A model generated the notes under the pieces. That model had not been told where the DNA came from, ran no database searches, and was given only the letters and a program-made list of their open reading frames with translations. Source: Lacrimispora amygdalina (lineage in GTDB: Bacteria > Bacillota > Clostridia > Lachnospirales > Lachnospiraceae). Taken from it: a stretch of DNA of 64,000 nucleotides. Location: contig NZ_OAOF01000014.1 of the NCBI RefSeq assembly GCF_900205965.1, positions 1 to 64,000 of the forward strand, written 5' to 3'. Shown here one piece after another: positions 44,515 through 52,508 of the stretch. A program made the position numbers and the translations under genes. Positions within the stretch are counted from its first letter, which is position 1. The number at the start of each line of letters is the position of its first letter.

Positions 44515-45717
44515 TTATGCTTTGTAAACTTCGCTTACACGAGCATAGTAAATTCGCAGAAACTTATTTAGTCCTGCTATCTTAGCCTGACGTTTAGATT
44601 TCCCTTCGGCCTCTTTCTTTAGAATAAACCGGTATACCGCATCATCCTCTGGAGCTTTGTGCGTTTTTAAAACTCTCATTGTCTCATAACCAATCTTGCG
44701 CAGTAGCTTTGAACCACGTTTGCTAATCTTTCGATTAGTTCCCACAAATTGGCCGGACTCATATGGCGGTGCATCTATACCTGCAAATGCAATAAGCGCC
44801 TTACCACTATGAAATCTTCTTATATCGCCTATCTCCGCAATCAGTTTAGGTGCCAAGACATCCCCAACACCTCCCATCGCTCGTACAGTTTCATATTCAG
44901 GAAGTGTCTTTGCCAGTTCTTTCATTCGTGTTATTATCTTTAGTAAGGTACTGTCGATTTCTCGAAGTACCCTTACTGCTTCCAATACTAGCATTTTGGT
45001 CGATGGGGTATTGGCAGGCAATGTTGGGATACCATCAGATGCAAGATCATAAAGCGTAGCTGCTTTTGTTCGATTCTGGTGGTATTTCTTTTCGGCAGCC
45101 CAGGAAATATAGTCCTCAATAAAGTCTTCTTTGGTCATCGCCGTTATATTATCGAAATGCCAGTACCTCTCTACGAAATCACTTAGTTTGTCCTTCCCGT
45201 TGCTCTCATTCCAACTGTTAAACTCCTTCTTTACTCCTGGCATTGTATAATCCAGCATATGCGTTAATTCAAGCAGTGCCTTTACGTGAAGCTCCATGTA
45301 ATGGCAATACTGCCTTCCCAAAAGCTTTAGTTCTGAGTACACATCGTCACTTCCTTGATGGTTTTCCAAGCGATACCAGTTATCAATTCCATAGTTCGCG
45401 ATAGTGATTGAATCCTGCTTATCGGTCTTTACCCTTCTAAGTCCTCTGGATGCATACTCCTTCATTTCAAAAGGATTGATCACAGCCACAAAAAAGTTCT
45501 GGTCTTGAAGCGCTGACAACATTGGCAAATGATATATGCCGGTTGCCTCCATAACTATACGAATTTCTCCATCCAGCCGCTGAATCATTTGAATCAGATT
45601 ATTCAACTCACTCTCTGTGTGCCTTACCTCAAATGGGCTTGCGACAATCTCTCCATAAGGTTTCAGTATACACACTGTACTTTTTCCCTTTGAAACATCA
45701 ATACCTACGCTGATCAT
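44515..45717 (-). CDS. IS110 family transposase/recombinase
   Basis: A 400-residue DEDD recombinase. The N-terminal RuvC-like part has ISVGIDVSKGKSTVC, MEATGIYHLP and TDKQDSITIA; the C-terminal Transposase_20 part has MGGVGDVLAPKLIAEIGDIRRF and the region with the catalytic Ser in GSKLLRKIG. IS110 enzymes work with a bridge RNA encoded next to them. The element appears intact. Flanking non-coding DNA extends to about 45970 upstream. Confidence 0.92.
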   Translation of the reverse strand: MISVGIDVSKGKSTVCILKPYGEIVASPFEVRHTESELNNLIQMIQRLDGEIRIVMEATGIYHLPMLSALQDQNFFVAVINPFEMKEYASRGLRRVKTDKQDSITIANYGIDNWYRLENHQGSDDVYSELKLLGRQYCHYMELHVKALLELTHMLDYTMPGVKKEFNSWNESNGKDKLSDFVERYWHFDNITAMTKEDFIEDYISWAAEKKYHQNRTKAATLYDLASDGIPTLPANTPSTKMLVLEAVRVLREIDSTLLKIITRMKELAKTLPEYETVRAMGGVGDVLAPKLIAEIGDIRRFHSGKALIAFAGIDAPPYESGQFVGTNRKISKRGSKLLRKIGYETMRVLKTHKAPEDDAVYRFILKKEAEGKSKRQAKIAGLNKFLRIYYARVSEVYKA

Positions 45718-45970
45718 ACATAACCTCCTATACTTGAATTAGTAATTGTTTACCACCCACACTTATTACCATTCATTTTAGTTGGTTACACGGGAGCTTA
45801 TCCCTACCTGCTTAAGCGAATACTTATAATAAGGGGTTGGTTGACAGTTTTTGTTGCCGGATGTGATAATCCAAAAAGCAGCTCGCCATACCAATTACTC
45901 CCCTTATTATAAAAAAATAAGTGCAGATGTCAGAGTTAATTACTCTCTAACAACTACACTTTTATGGTAC
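45718..45970 (-). ncRNA. IS110 non-coding end with candidate bridge RNA
   Basis: About 250 non-coding bases upstream of the transposase. A long foldback joins TTATAATAAGGGGTTGGT (45824-45841) to ACCAA and CCCCTTATTATAA (45890-45912) with a five-base bulge; the enclosed 48 bases could form the internal loops. IS110-group bridge RNAs come from the non-coding end ahead of the recombinase gene. The exact element ends and the loop-target match were not determined. Confidence 0.5.
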
Positions 45971-46003
45971 TAAAAAGCAGCTATCTCGATTGAGATAACT
46001 GCT
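45971..46003 (-). terminator. Terminator of the radical SAM pair operon
   Basis: Minus-strand AGCAG-TTATCTC/GAGATAG-CTGCT stem (one mismatch) with a four-base loop, followed by TTTTTAG. It lies 70 bases past the second radical SAM gene. Confidence 0.8.
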
Positions 46004-46074
46004 ATGTAACGTTCAATATTCAATTAGGTCGACAAATTTGAATTTGTGCGATTAACTTCCGGTTTATTCTTCCA

Positions 46075-46998
46075 TCAAGGATTATGTATTACATTTCTCT
46101 TTCCACTATTGGCAGTTCCTCTTACTTCTTCGTGGTAAAAGTAATCTACGATTGTTGGATGTCCTTTTTCTACTCTCTCATACGGAGTTTCATTATCAAC
46201 AAACCTGCAATCATACTTTTTAGCCAGCTCTTCTGCTTTCTTTTCCAGCGCTTCAAAATAGCTGCGGTTCTTTTTGTTATAAATTTCGTCATACAGCGGC
46301 ACCAGATCCGGATGTTTATCGGAAATGTATTTCATGATATCTGCCTTAAAACCTCCGCGAAGATTCAGATTCTCAAGCCATATAAGGTCACACTGATCTT
46401 TTGTCCTGTCTATGATTGCTTCTATATCCGTAATCCCCGGGAACACGGGTGAAATGAAGCAAATTGTACGAATGCCTGCCGCATATACCTCTTTCATTGC
46501 AGCAAGCCTTCTTTCTATGCTTACTGCCGCATCCATATCATCTTTAAACTCTTCATCGAGAGTATTGATTGACCATGATACTGTAAGTCTGTTATTTTCA
46601 TTGATCTCTTTTAGCAGATCCAGATCTCTTAGTACAAGGTCTGACTTTGTGCAGATAAGTATGTCCGCACCACTGTCCTTTAGTTCTTCCAAAAGTCTTC
46701 TTGTATTTTTATATGTTTCCTCTAGCGGATTATAACCATCCGTAACTGTTCCAATGATCACCTTCTGGCCGGCATACTTCTTTGGATTCTTTATTTCAGG
46801 CCAGTCTTTCACATCCATGAAGGTTCCCCATTCCTCCGTATGCCCTGTAAAGCGTTTCATAAAAGATGCGTAGCAGTATTTACAGGCATGGGGACACCCC
46901 ACATAGGGATTCACCGAATATCCTCCAATAGGAGTATTCGATTTTGTCATTACACTTTTTGTTTCTATATGATTTACTTTGATTTCTGCTTGTTCCAT
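46075..46998 (-). CDS. Radical SAM mobile pair protein B
   Basis: A 307-residue radical SAM protein. The [4Fe-4S] motif is CPHACKYC near residue 35, in a context (NPYVGCPHACKYCYASFMKRF) like spore photoproduct lyase-type enzymes. VSWSINTLDEEF and ICFISPVFPGITD follow in the barrel. With protein A and a MarR regulator it forms a recurring mobile three-gene module whose reaction is not known to me. It overlaps gene A by 25 bases. Confidence 0.85.
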   Translation of the reverse strand: MEQAEIKVNHIETKSVMTKSNTPIGGYSVNPYVGCPHACKYCYASFMKRFTGHTEEWGTFMDVKDWPEIKNPKKYAGQKVIIGTVTDGYNPLEETYKNTRRLLEELKDSGADILICTKSDLVLRDLDLLKEINENNRLTVSWSINTLDEEFKDDMDAAVSIERRLAAMKEVYAAGIRTICFISPVFPGITDIEAIIDRTKDQCDLIWLENLNLRGGFKADIMKYISDKHPDLVPLYDEIYNKKNRSYFEALEKKAEELAKKYDCRFVDNETPYERVEKGHPTIVDYFYHEEVRGTANSGKRNVIHNP

Positions 46999-47672
46999 AT
47001 TCTCTGTTCCTCCAGCACTTTGTTAAAAGCATCCGGCATTTCCTGTATCATTTCTTCTCCCATAATCGGAACAAGATCTTCTTTCCAGAATACAGGAATG
47101 TTCAGTTCATGAGCCTGTTCTGTCAATGAATAAACCCACACGGGATCTGTTTTAACAGTCCTGCTCTTTGCACCTGTCATGGTTCCCACCACAATCCAGT
47201 CAATGCCTGTAAGATCAACCTTACCCGGATCATCGAACAAAGGCTCAAAGGTAACGTGATATTTTTTTGCCTTCACATTGCTCCGCAGTGCATCAATACG
47301 CCATAACTCAGACTTTCTCGTAACTGTGACGCCAAACCATGCATTATCAAGATCTGTTTCAAAAGACAGAAGATCCGGTCGTTTGGTAAGAAAAAGAAAC
47401 TGGTGCTGAGGATTCTCTGCTATCTTTTTAAAGACTTCCTCTCTCCATTCCTCATGCCAGCCCGAGAGATCGCTCATACCGGTCAGCAGAAAATTCTGCG
47501 GCTTTTTCTTTTCCATCATACGAAGCTTTCCTTGAAAAAACTGTGGCTTTTCAAAATCATCTATGATGTGATAACGCCTCGTATTGTTTCTGGCATAGCA
47601 GTATGGACATCCTACATTGCACCCAATTACAAGATTCATGTTCTGAATCTGATCTTTAATACAAATACTCAT
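46974..47672 (-). CDS. Radical SAM mobile pair protein A
   Basis: A 232-residue radical SAM protein with CNVGCPYC near residue 19, DUF5131-like sequence (FLLTGMSDLSGWHEEW, FLFLTKRPDLL) and FEPLFDDPGKVDLTGIDWIVVG. It starts four bases before the MarR stop (ATGA overlap). The pair with protein B is typical of this mobile module. Confidence 0.85.
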   Translation of the reverse strand: MSICIKDQIQNMNLVIGCNVGCPYCYARNNTRRYHIIDDFEKPQFFQGKLRMMEKKKPQNFLLTGMSDLSGWHEEWREEVFKKIAENPQHQFLFLTKRPDLLSFETDLDNAWFGVTVTRKSELWRIDALRSNVKAKKYHVTFEPLFDDPGKVDLTGIDWIVVGTMTGAKSRTVKTDPVWVYSLTEQAHELNIPVFWKEDLVPIMGEEMIQEMPDAFNKVLEEQRIWNKQKSK

Positions 47673-48106
47673 TTGTCACTCCATTCCTCAAGGTTTACCC
47701 TGATGCGGTTAAGATACTCTTCAAACTGAATAATCTCTTTATCCGTAAAATCGCGATAATAAATATTCCCCATCTCATTGGATACGGAGTCATAAGCTCC
47801 TTTAAGTTCTTTGGCTTTATCTGTGAGGAACAGAAGAGTTTTTCTCTTATCAGCTTCATCAGTTTTGCGGCTTATCAGTCCGTTTTTTTCCATCCGCTCA
47901 AGCATGGTTGTAAGTGAAGTAATTGCAAGTCCGCTTTTCTCGGAAATAATTTTAATAGGAACACCATCTTCCTGCCATAAGACATAAAGAATCCTTCCCT
48001 GAGCTCCGTTAAATGCATCAATGTTTTTTTCTGCCAGTATCCTTTCAAATATACGATCACCCAGCTGTTTTATTTTTGTAACAAGAAATCCACCATTTGT
48101 CTTCAT
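47669..48106 (-). CDS. MarR family regulator of the radical SAM pair
   Basis: A 145-residue MarR protein with winged-helix GVPIKIISEKSGLAITSLTTMLERMEKNGLISR. It is the first gene of the radical SAM module. A long perfect palindrome covers its promoter, so autorepression is likely. Confidence 0.9.
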   Translation of the reverse strand: MKTNGGFLVTKIKQLGDRIFERILAEKNIDAFNGAQGRILYVLWQEDGVPIKIISEKSGLAITSLTTMLERMEKNGLISRKTDEADKRKTLLFLTDKAKELKGAYDSVSNEMGNIYYRDFTDKEIIQFEEYLNRIRVNLEEWSDK

Positions 48107-48110
48107 AATT

Positions 48111-48162
48111 AAATACTCCTATATCGTAGTTTTATACTACGATATAGGAGTATTTTTGTCAA
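48111..48162 (-). promoter_or_regulatory. MarR promoter with 45-bp perfect palindrome
   Basis: Minus-strand TTGACA (48162-48157), 17 bases, TAGTAT (48139-48134). A perfect inverted repeat with 20-bp arms and a 5-base centre spans 48111-48155, with inner half-sites ATATCGTAGT and ACTACGATAT, covering the -10 box and start region. This is the probable MarR operator; in RNA it would also form a hairpin at the 5' end. Confidence 0.85.
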
Positions 48163-48238
48163 GCACACATATCATAACTTCCAATTTCTCAAAATAAGCA
48201 CTTTTTCGTGCTGCTTCTTATCTTAATGCACTATAGCT

Positions 48239-48547
48239 TTATATTCTTGCTAATAATTCCTTTAAGCAACCAATCCCTTCAGCTCCCCATAGAGTTAATG
48301 CCTGAGGAACCACTGCAACAAGAATACCTACAATAAGTCCTTGCCATCCAAGAGAAGCAGATCCATTAATAAATGAACAAATACCACCAATCACAAAGAA
48401 AACACCCAGCACCCAGCATACAAGATTTGCTAGGCCACCGATAAAACCAATTGCAAGCATCAGCAATGTAAGAACTGCTTGTACAGGTAATAATGCTATT
48501 CTAAGGATAACTCTTAAAACTGTTCCAATACCATACAATACTGTCAT
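48239..48547 (-). CDS. Small hydrophobic ICE membrane protein
   Basis: A 102-residue protein with three hydrophobic segments (VLRVILRIALLPVQAVLTLL, GLANLVCWVLGVFFVIGGIC and GLIVGILVAVVPQAL). It overlaps the HTH gene upstream by one base (TAATG). Similar small membrane proteins occur in the regulatory end of Tn1549-like elements; function unknown. A weak hairpin AGCAC/GTGCT lies after it near 48206-48221. Confidence 0.7.
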   Translation of the reverse strand: MTVLYGIGTVLRVILRIALLPVQAVLTLLMLAIGFIGGLANLVCWVLGVFFVIGGICSFINGSASLGWQGLIVGILVAVVPQALTLWGAEGIGCLKELLARI

Positions 48548-48819
48548 TATAGGTTCCCCCTTTCCTTCTCCATCTTAACTTTATAAGCAATCAATCGAAG
48601 AACATAATCTGGAGCCTGTCTACGTCCCAGCTCCCATTCTTGCATTGTTCGATAAGGAATTCCAAGCCAATCAGAAAAGTCTTTACGATTCATACCAGCT
48701 TGTTCTCTAATAGCCTTAAACTGATATGCTATAAGTCTACGTTCACGATCAGCATCATCCTTATCTATATGTTCTACTTCAATTTCAATGCCTTCAACAT
48801 TGTAGATTTCTTTCTTCAT
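48547..48819 (-). CDS. HTH regulator
   Basis: A 90-residue protein with an Xre-like HTH in its C-terminal half (IREQAGMNRKDFSDWLGIPYRTMQEWELGRRQAP). AGGAGG lies seven bases before the ATG. The 35-bp tandem repeats just upstream are its likely binding sites. Confidence 0.85.
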   Translation of the reverse strand: MKKEIYNVEGIEIEVEHIDKDDADRERRLIAYQFKAIREQAGMNRKDFSDWLGIPYRTMQEWELGRRQAPDYVLRLIAYKVKMEKERGNL

Positions 48820-48835
48820 AGCCGCCTCCTTTATG

Positions 48836-48926
48836 TAGTCAATGCGTATATCTCTATCTAAATTATAATGTAGTCAATGCGTATATCTCTATCTAAATTA
48901 TAATGTAGTCATTGCGTATATGTCAA
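48836..48926 (-). repeat. Tandem 35-bp repeats containing the HTH gene promoter
   Basis: Two identical 35-bp units (48836-48870 and 48871-48905) and a partial third (48906-48924) each begin TAGTCAATGCGTATA (third copy TAGTCATTG). Minus-strand TTGACA (48926-48921), 18 bases, TATAAT (48902-48897) forms the promoter, and a second TATAAT is at 48867-48862. Repeated operators in front of a regulator gene suggest autoregulation. Confidence 0.75.
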
Positions 48927-48928
48927 CT

Positions 48929-48968
48929 TAAAAAATACCCGCAAAGCAGGTGTAATCTGCAATGCGGG
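48929..48968 (-). terminator. Terminator of the Xre gene
   Basis: Minus-strand CCCGCA-TTGCAG and CTGC-TTTGCGGG arms followed by TATTTTTTAA, 23 bases past the Xre stop. Confidence 0.75.
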
Positions 48969-48990
48969 CATCCTGAGTCTTATTTAGTTT

Positions 48991-49326
48991 TTAAAGCACT
49001 CCTTCAACCTTACGCTTTATTACCCAATAAACATCTTCAATATCACGATCAGATAATTTCTCAAGTAATTTAAAGAACGAACTGTACTTAGCTGCAAGTC
49101 TCTGCTCTTCACCGGCTTCTGTAAACTCTAGGAACAGTAATTCTCTTACATCAACTTCATAAATACGAGAGAACTGTGCAAGTTCATCAGCAGATAAATT
49201 TCTCTGTGCCGCTTCAATCTGACTGATAGCTCTCTTATTCAACTTCATAAGACTAGCTGCTTCATCCTGTGACAATCCTGCTCTCACACGTGCTTCTTTA
49301 AGCTTCTTAGCTGTAAATTCCGACAT
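48991..49326 (-). CDS. Xre family regulator at the ICE right end
   Basis: A 111-residue protein with a canonical Xre HTH (LKEARVRAGLSQDEAASLMKLNKRAISQIEAAQRNLSADEL) and a short C-terminal helical part. It is the outermost ICE-type gene before the chromosomal ppdK. Repeated TCGAAAC operators lie upstream. Confidence 0.88.
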   Translation of the reverse strand: MSEFTAKKLKEARVRAGLSQDEAASLMKLNKRAISQIEAAQRNLSADELAQFSRIYEVDVRELLFLEFTEAGEEQRLAAKYSSFFKLLEKLSDRDIEDVYWVIKRKVEGVL

Positions 49327-49344
49327 TTTTAAACCTCCTTCAAA

Positions 49345-49427
49345 GTTTCGATTTTCGAAACAAAATCAAAAATGGGTCATTTTTCGTGTTACGATTTTCG
49401 AAACAAATGCTTCGAATTTTTGTCGAA
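49345..49427. promoter_or_regulatory. Operators upstream of the Xre gene
   Basis: GTTTCGA-TTT-TCGAAAC (49345-49361) and GTTACGA-TTT-TCGAAAC (49388-49404) are 43 bp apart, with a looser TTCGAA/TCGAA pair at 49411-49427. The spacing of four turns suits cooperative binding. The core promoter was not resolved; TTGACT on the minus strand at 49436-49431 is a possible -35. Confidence 0.65.
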
Positions 49428-49487
49428 TGCAGTCAACAATTTCTTGTGTCTAGCTCTCATTACAGCCTGGTTGAAATTATTCTTAAG

Positions 49488-49523
49488 TAAAAAAATATAG
49501 GGTGTCTAAGCAGACACCCTATA
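49488..49523 (-). terminator. ppdK: Terminator of ppdK
   Basis: Perfect 12-bp arms TATAGGGTGTCT/AGACACCCTATA with a four-base loop, followed on the minus strand by TTTTTTTAC. It is read from ppdK and marks chromosomal DNA. Between 49524 and 49649 nothing else is seen except a GAAATC/GATTTC foldback near 49605. Confidence 0.85.
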
Positions 49524-49649
49524 CTAGGAATAGCTTTATTTCAAGCTTTTCTGGGTAATGGAAAGTATTTTCCGGATGATAAATCCTCATACTTTGCTTC
49601 ATGAAATCTTTGGAGATTTCAAAAGTTCCCAAAAAACAGCTTGCATCTT

Positions 49650-52283
49650 TTACTGACGTGACTCGGCGATAGCTGCCTGTGCTGCTGCCAGTCTTGCAAT
49701 CGGCACACGGAACGGGGAGCAGGATACATAGTCAAGACCAATCTTATGGCAGAATTCAACGGAAGAAGGATCTCCGCCGTGCTCGCCGCAGATACCTACA
49801 TGCATATCAGGACGTACTCCTTTGCCTAACTTAATTGCAGTCTCCATCAGCTTGCCTACGCCGGTCTGGTCCAGCTTTGCAAATGGATCACTCTCGAAGA
49901 TCTTGGTATCGTAGTAGGCATTTAAGAACTTGCCTGCATCATCACGGGAGAAACCATAGGTCATCTGAGTTAAGTCATTGGTTCCAAAGCAGAAGAATTC
50001 TGCATCTTTTGCAATATCATCTGCAGTCAGTGCTGCTCTCGGAATCTCAATCATGGTTCCTACCTGATATGTTAATTTGCTGCCTGCTGCTGCAATCTCT
50101 GCATCTGCAGTCTCAACAACAATCTTCTTCACAAATCTTAATTCCTTCTCATCACAGATCAGAGGAATCATGATTTCAGGACATACATTCCAGTCCGGAT
50201 GTGCCTTCTGAACGTTGATTGCAGCGCGTATCACTGCTTTTGTCTGCATTTTTGCAATCTCCGGATAAGTGACAGCAAGACGGCATCCTCTGTGTCCCAT
50301 CATCGGGTTGAACTCGCGAAGAGAATCAATGATTGTCTTGATCTGCTCCACAGTCTTGCCCTGTGTTTCAGCCAGCTTTTTAATATCCTCTTCCTCTGTA
50401 GGTACAAACTCATGAAGAGGCGGATCTAAGAAGCGGATTGTAACAGGATTTCCTTCCAGTGCCTCGTAGAGAGCCTCAAAATCACCCTGCTGTACCGGAA
50501 GAATTTTCTCCAGTGCTGCTTCTCTTTCCTGAACCGTATCGGAACAGATCATCTCGCGGAATGCGTCGATTCTGTCTCCTTCAAAGAACATGTGCTCGGT
50601 ACGGCAAAGACCGATTCCCTCTGCACCAAGCTCTCTGGCCTTCTTTGCATCAGAAGGTGTATCTGCATTGGTTCTTACTTTCAGTTTTCTATATTTGTCA
50701 GCCCATGCCATGATTCTTCCGAACTCTCCGGCAATAGCTGCGTCTACTGTAGGAATAATTCCATCGTAGATCCGTCCGGTAGATCCATCCAGAGAGATCC
50801 AGTCTCCTTCATGGTATTCCTTACCTGCAAGAACAAACTTTTTCGCTGCTTCATTCATGGCTATCTCTGAACAACCAGATACGCAGCAGGTTCCCATTCC
50901 TCTTGCAACTACCGCTGCATGAGAGGTCATTCCTCCTCTTACAGTCAGAATACCCTGAGCAGCCTTCATACCTTCAATATCTTCAGGAGAGGTTTCCAAA
51001 CGGACTAAAACCACTTTTTCGCCTCGTTCCTTCCATGCTTTCGCATCATCTGCAGTAAATACAATCTTACCGCAGGCAGCACCCGGAGATGCGGCCAGTG
51101 CTTTTCCAACCGGCTCTGTCTTCTTTAATACTTCTGCATCAAATTGAGGATGAAGCAGAGTATCCAAGTTTCTCGGGTCAATCATCTTAACTGCCTTTTC
51201 CTCTGTGATCATAAACTCGTCAACTAAATCACAGGCAATCTTTAAAGCAGCTTTTGCTGTTCTTTTGCCGTTACGGGTCTGAAGCATATAAAGTTTCTTA
51301 TCTTCGATGGTAAACTCCATATCCTGCATATCTTTGTAATGATCTTCCAGAATACTGCAAATGCCTACAAATTTGTGATATACTTCCGGCATAATCTCTT
51401 TTAACTGTTCGATCTTCTGCGGAGTTCTCACACCGGCAACTACATCTTCTCCCTGGGCATTCATTAAGAATTCTCCCATCAGATGTTTTTCACCAGTCGC
51501 AGGATCACGGGTGAATGCCACACCGGTACCCGAGGTTTCTCCCATGTTTCCAAATGCCATCATCTGAACGTTAACAGCGGTTCCCCAGGAGTAAGGAATA
51601 TCGTTGTCACGGCGGTAAATGTTCGCTCTTGGGTTGTCCCAGGAACGGAATACGGCTTTGATCGCCTCCATTAACTGTTCTTTGGGATCAGTCGGGAAAT
51701 CGGAACCGATTTTTTTCTTATACTCTTCTTTAAACTGTACTGCAAGCTGTTTTAGATCTTCTGCAGTCAGGTCCACATCCTGGGTCACGCCCTTCTTTTC
51801 CTTCATCTCATCAATCAGTTCTTCGAAGTACTTCTTTCCCACTTCCATAACTACATCAGAGAACATCTGGATAAACCTTCTGTAGCAGTCCCATGCCCAG
51901 CGGGGATTACCAGATTTTTCAGCAAGCACTTCCACCACCTGCTCATTTAATCCGAGATTTAAGATCGTATCCATCATGCCTGGCATGGATGCCCTGGCTC
52001 CGGAACGAACGGAGACCAGAAGTGGATTTTCATTATCACCAAACTTTTTGCCGGTGATTTTCTCCATCTTTTCGATATGATCCATGATCTGCCCCATAAT
52101 CTCGTCATTAATCGTTTTCCCATCTTCATAATACTGAGTACATGCCTCAGTCGTAATCGTAAACCCCTGCGGAACCGGCAGACCTAAATTGGTCATCTCT
52201 GCCAGGTTTGCCCCTTTGCCACCTAACAGGTTTTTCATATCTGCACTACCCTCAGTGAACAAATAAACCCATTTTCTTGCCAT
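49650..52283 (-). CDS. ppdK: Pyruvate, phosphate dikinase
   Basis: An 877-residue PPDK, the normal length. N-terminal ATP-grasp part (GGKGANLAEMTNLGLPVPQGFTI), phosphohistidine site GGMTSHAAVVARGMG near residue 456, and the C-terminal PEP barrel with GLCRTEHMFF and CGEHGGDPSSVEF. It converts pyruvate, ATP and Pi to PEP, AMP and PPi, or the reverse in glycolysis of these anaerobes. Start MARKWVYLF at 52283 with AGGAGG ten bases upstream; the longer frame to 52337 covers the leader. Confidence 0.97.
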   Translation of the reverse strand: MARKWVYLFTEGSADMKNLLGGKGANLAEMTNLGLPVPQGFTITTEACTQYYEDGKTINDEIMGQIMDHIEKMEKITGKKFGDNENPLLVSVRSGARASMPGMMDTILNLGLNEQVVEVLAEKSGNPRWAWDCYRRFIQMFSDVVMEVGKKYFEELIDEMKEKKGVTQDVDLTAEDLKQLAVQFKEEYKKKIGSDFPTDPKEQLMEAIKAVFRSWDNPRANIYRRDNDIPYSWGTAVNVQMMAFGNMGETSGTGVAFTRDPATGEKHLMGEFLMNAQGEDVVAGVRTPQKIEQLKEIMPEVYHKFVGICSILEDHYKDMQDMEFTIEDKKLYMLQTRNGKRTAKAALKIACDLVDEFMITEEKAVKMIDPRNLDTLLHPQFDAEVLKKTEPVGKALAASPGAACGKIVFTADDAKAWKERGEKVVLVRLETSPEDIEGMKAAQGILTVRGGMTSHAAVVARGMGTCCVSGCSEIAMNEAAKKFVLAGKEYHEGDWISLDGSTGRIYDGIIPTVDAAIAGEFGRIMAWADKYRKLKVRTNADTPSDAKKARELGAEGIGLCRTEHMFFEGDRIDAFREMICSDTVQEREAALEKILPVQQGDFEALYEALEGNPVTIRFLDPPLHEFVPTEEEDIKKLAETQGKTVEQIKTIIDSLREFNPMMGHRGCRLAVTYPEIAKMQTKAVIRAAINVQKAHPDWNVCPEIMIPLICDEKELRFVKKIVVETADAEIAAAGSKLTYQVGTMIEIPRAALTADDIAKDAEFFCFGTNDLTQMTYGFSRDDAGKFLNAYYDTKIFESDPFAKLDQTGVGKLMETAIKLGKGVRPDMHVGICGEHGGDPSSVEFCHKIGLDYVSCSPFRVPIARLAAAQAAIAESRQ

Positions 52284-52357
52284 AAGTAAAATCCTCCTCA
52301 AAATGTGTAAATTATGCTGCTCCCCCGCGCTTTCCATTGCGGAAAAGCCCTGAAAGT

Positions 52358-52385
52358 ATTATAGCACAATTAAAGGGGTAGTAAA
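52358..52385 (-). promoter_or_regulatory. ppdK: Promoter of ppdK
   Basis: Minus-strand TTTACT (52385-52380), 16 bases, TGCTATAAT extended -10 (TATAAT at 52363-52358). The leader has a CTTTTCC/GGAAAG hairpin near 52331-52348. Confidence 0.7.
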
Positions 52386-52484
52386 GAGGTTTTCATTGAT
52401 TATTTAAAGTAATTTTCTCTTTTTTAAATACAATTGCATTGAAAGCACTTACAAAGTCTGTCTTTTTCCGATATGCGATTTTCG

Positions 52485-52498
52485 TTCGTATATACGAA
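52485..52498. other. Perfect 14-bp palindrome TTCGTATATACGAA
   Basis: Located 11 bases past the MATE gene stop and about 100 bases upstream of the ppdK promoter. It may be a regulator site for ppdK; the regulator is unknown. Confidence 0.35.
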
Positions 52499-52508
52499 AC
52501 TTCATTCG

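Larger units (their letters stand above)
1..49490. mobile_element. Tn1549/CTn-type integrative conjugative element, left end outside window
   Basis: The stretch carries a complete conjugation gene set in the order typical of Tn1549-like elements: relaxase and MobC, TopB, ArdC-like protein, DUF4366 and DUF4315 proteins, NlpC/P60, VirB4, PrgI, VirB6-like, Maff2, VirD4, PcfB and RepA. Nearly all genes are on the minus strand. The right boundary is inferred to lie between the Xre gene ending the regulatory block (upstream edge 49326) and the terminator of the chromosomal ppdK gene (from 49488). No integrase, excisionase or att repeat is visible, so the left end must lie beyond position 1. That the defence operon at 167-22730 is inside the element is an inference from the usual cargo position between the mobilisation and integrase modules. 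Confidence 0.75.

Noticed and set aside
48836..48926. CRISPR-like repeat
   Set aside because: The 35-bp units are directly tandem without spacers and overlap a promoter, so they are operator repeats rather than an array.
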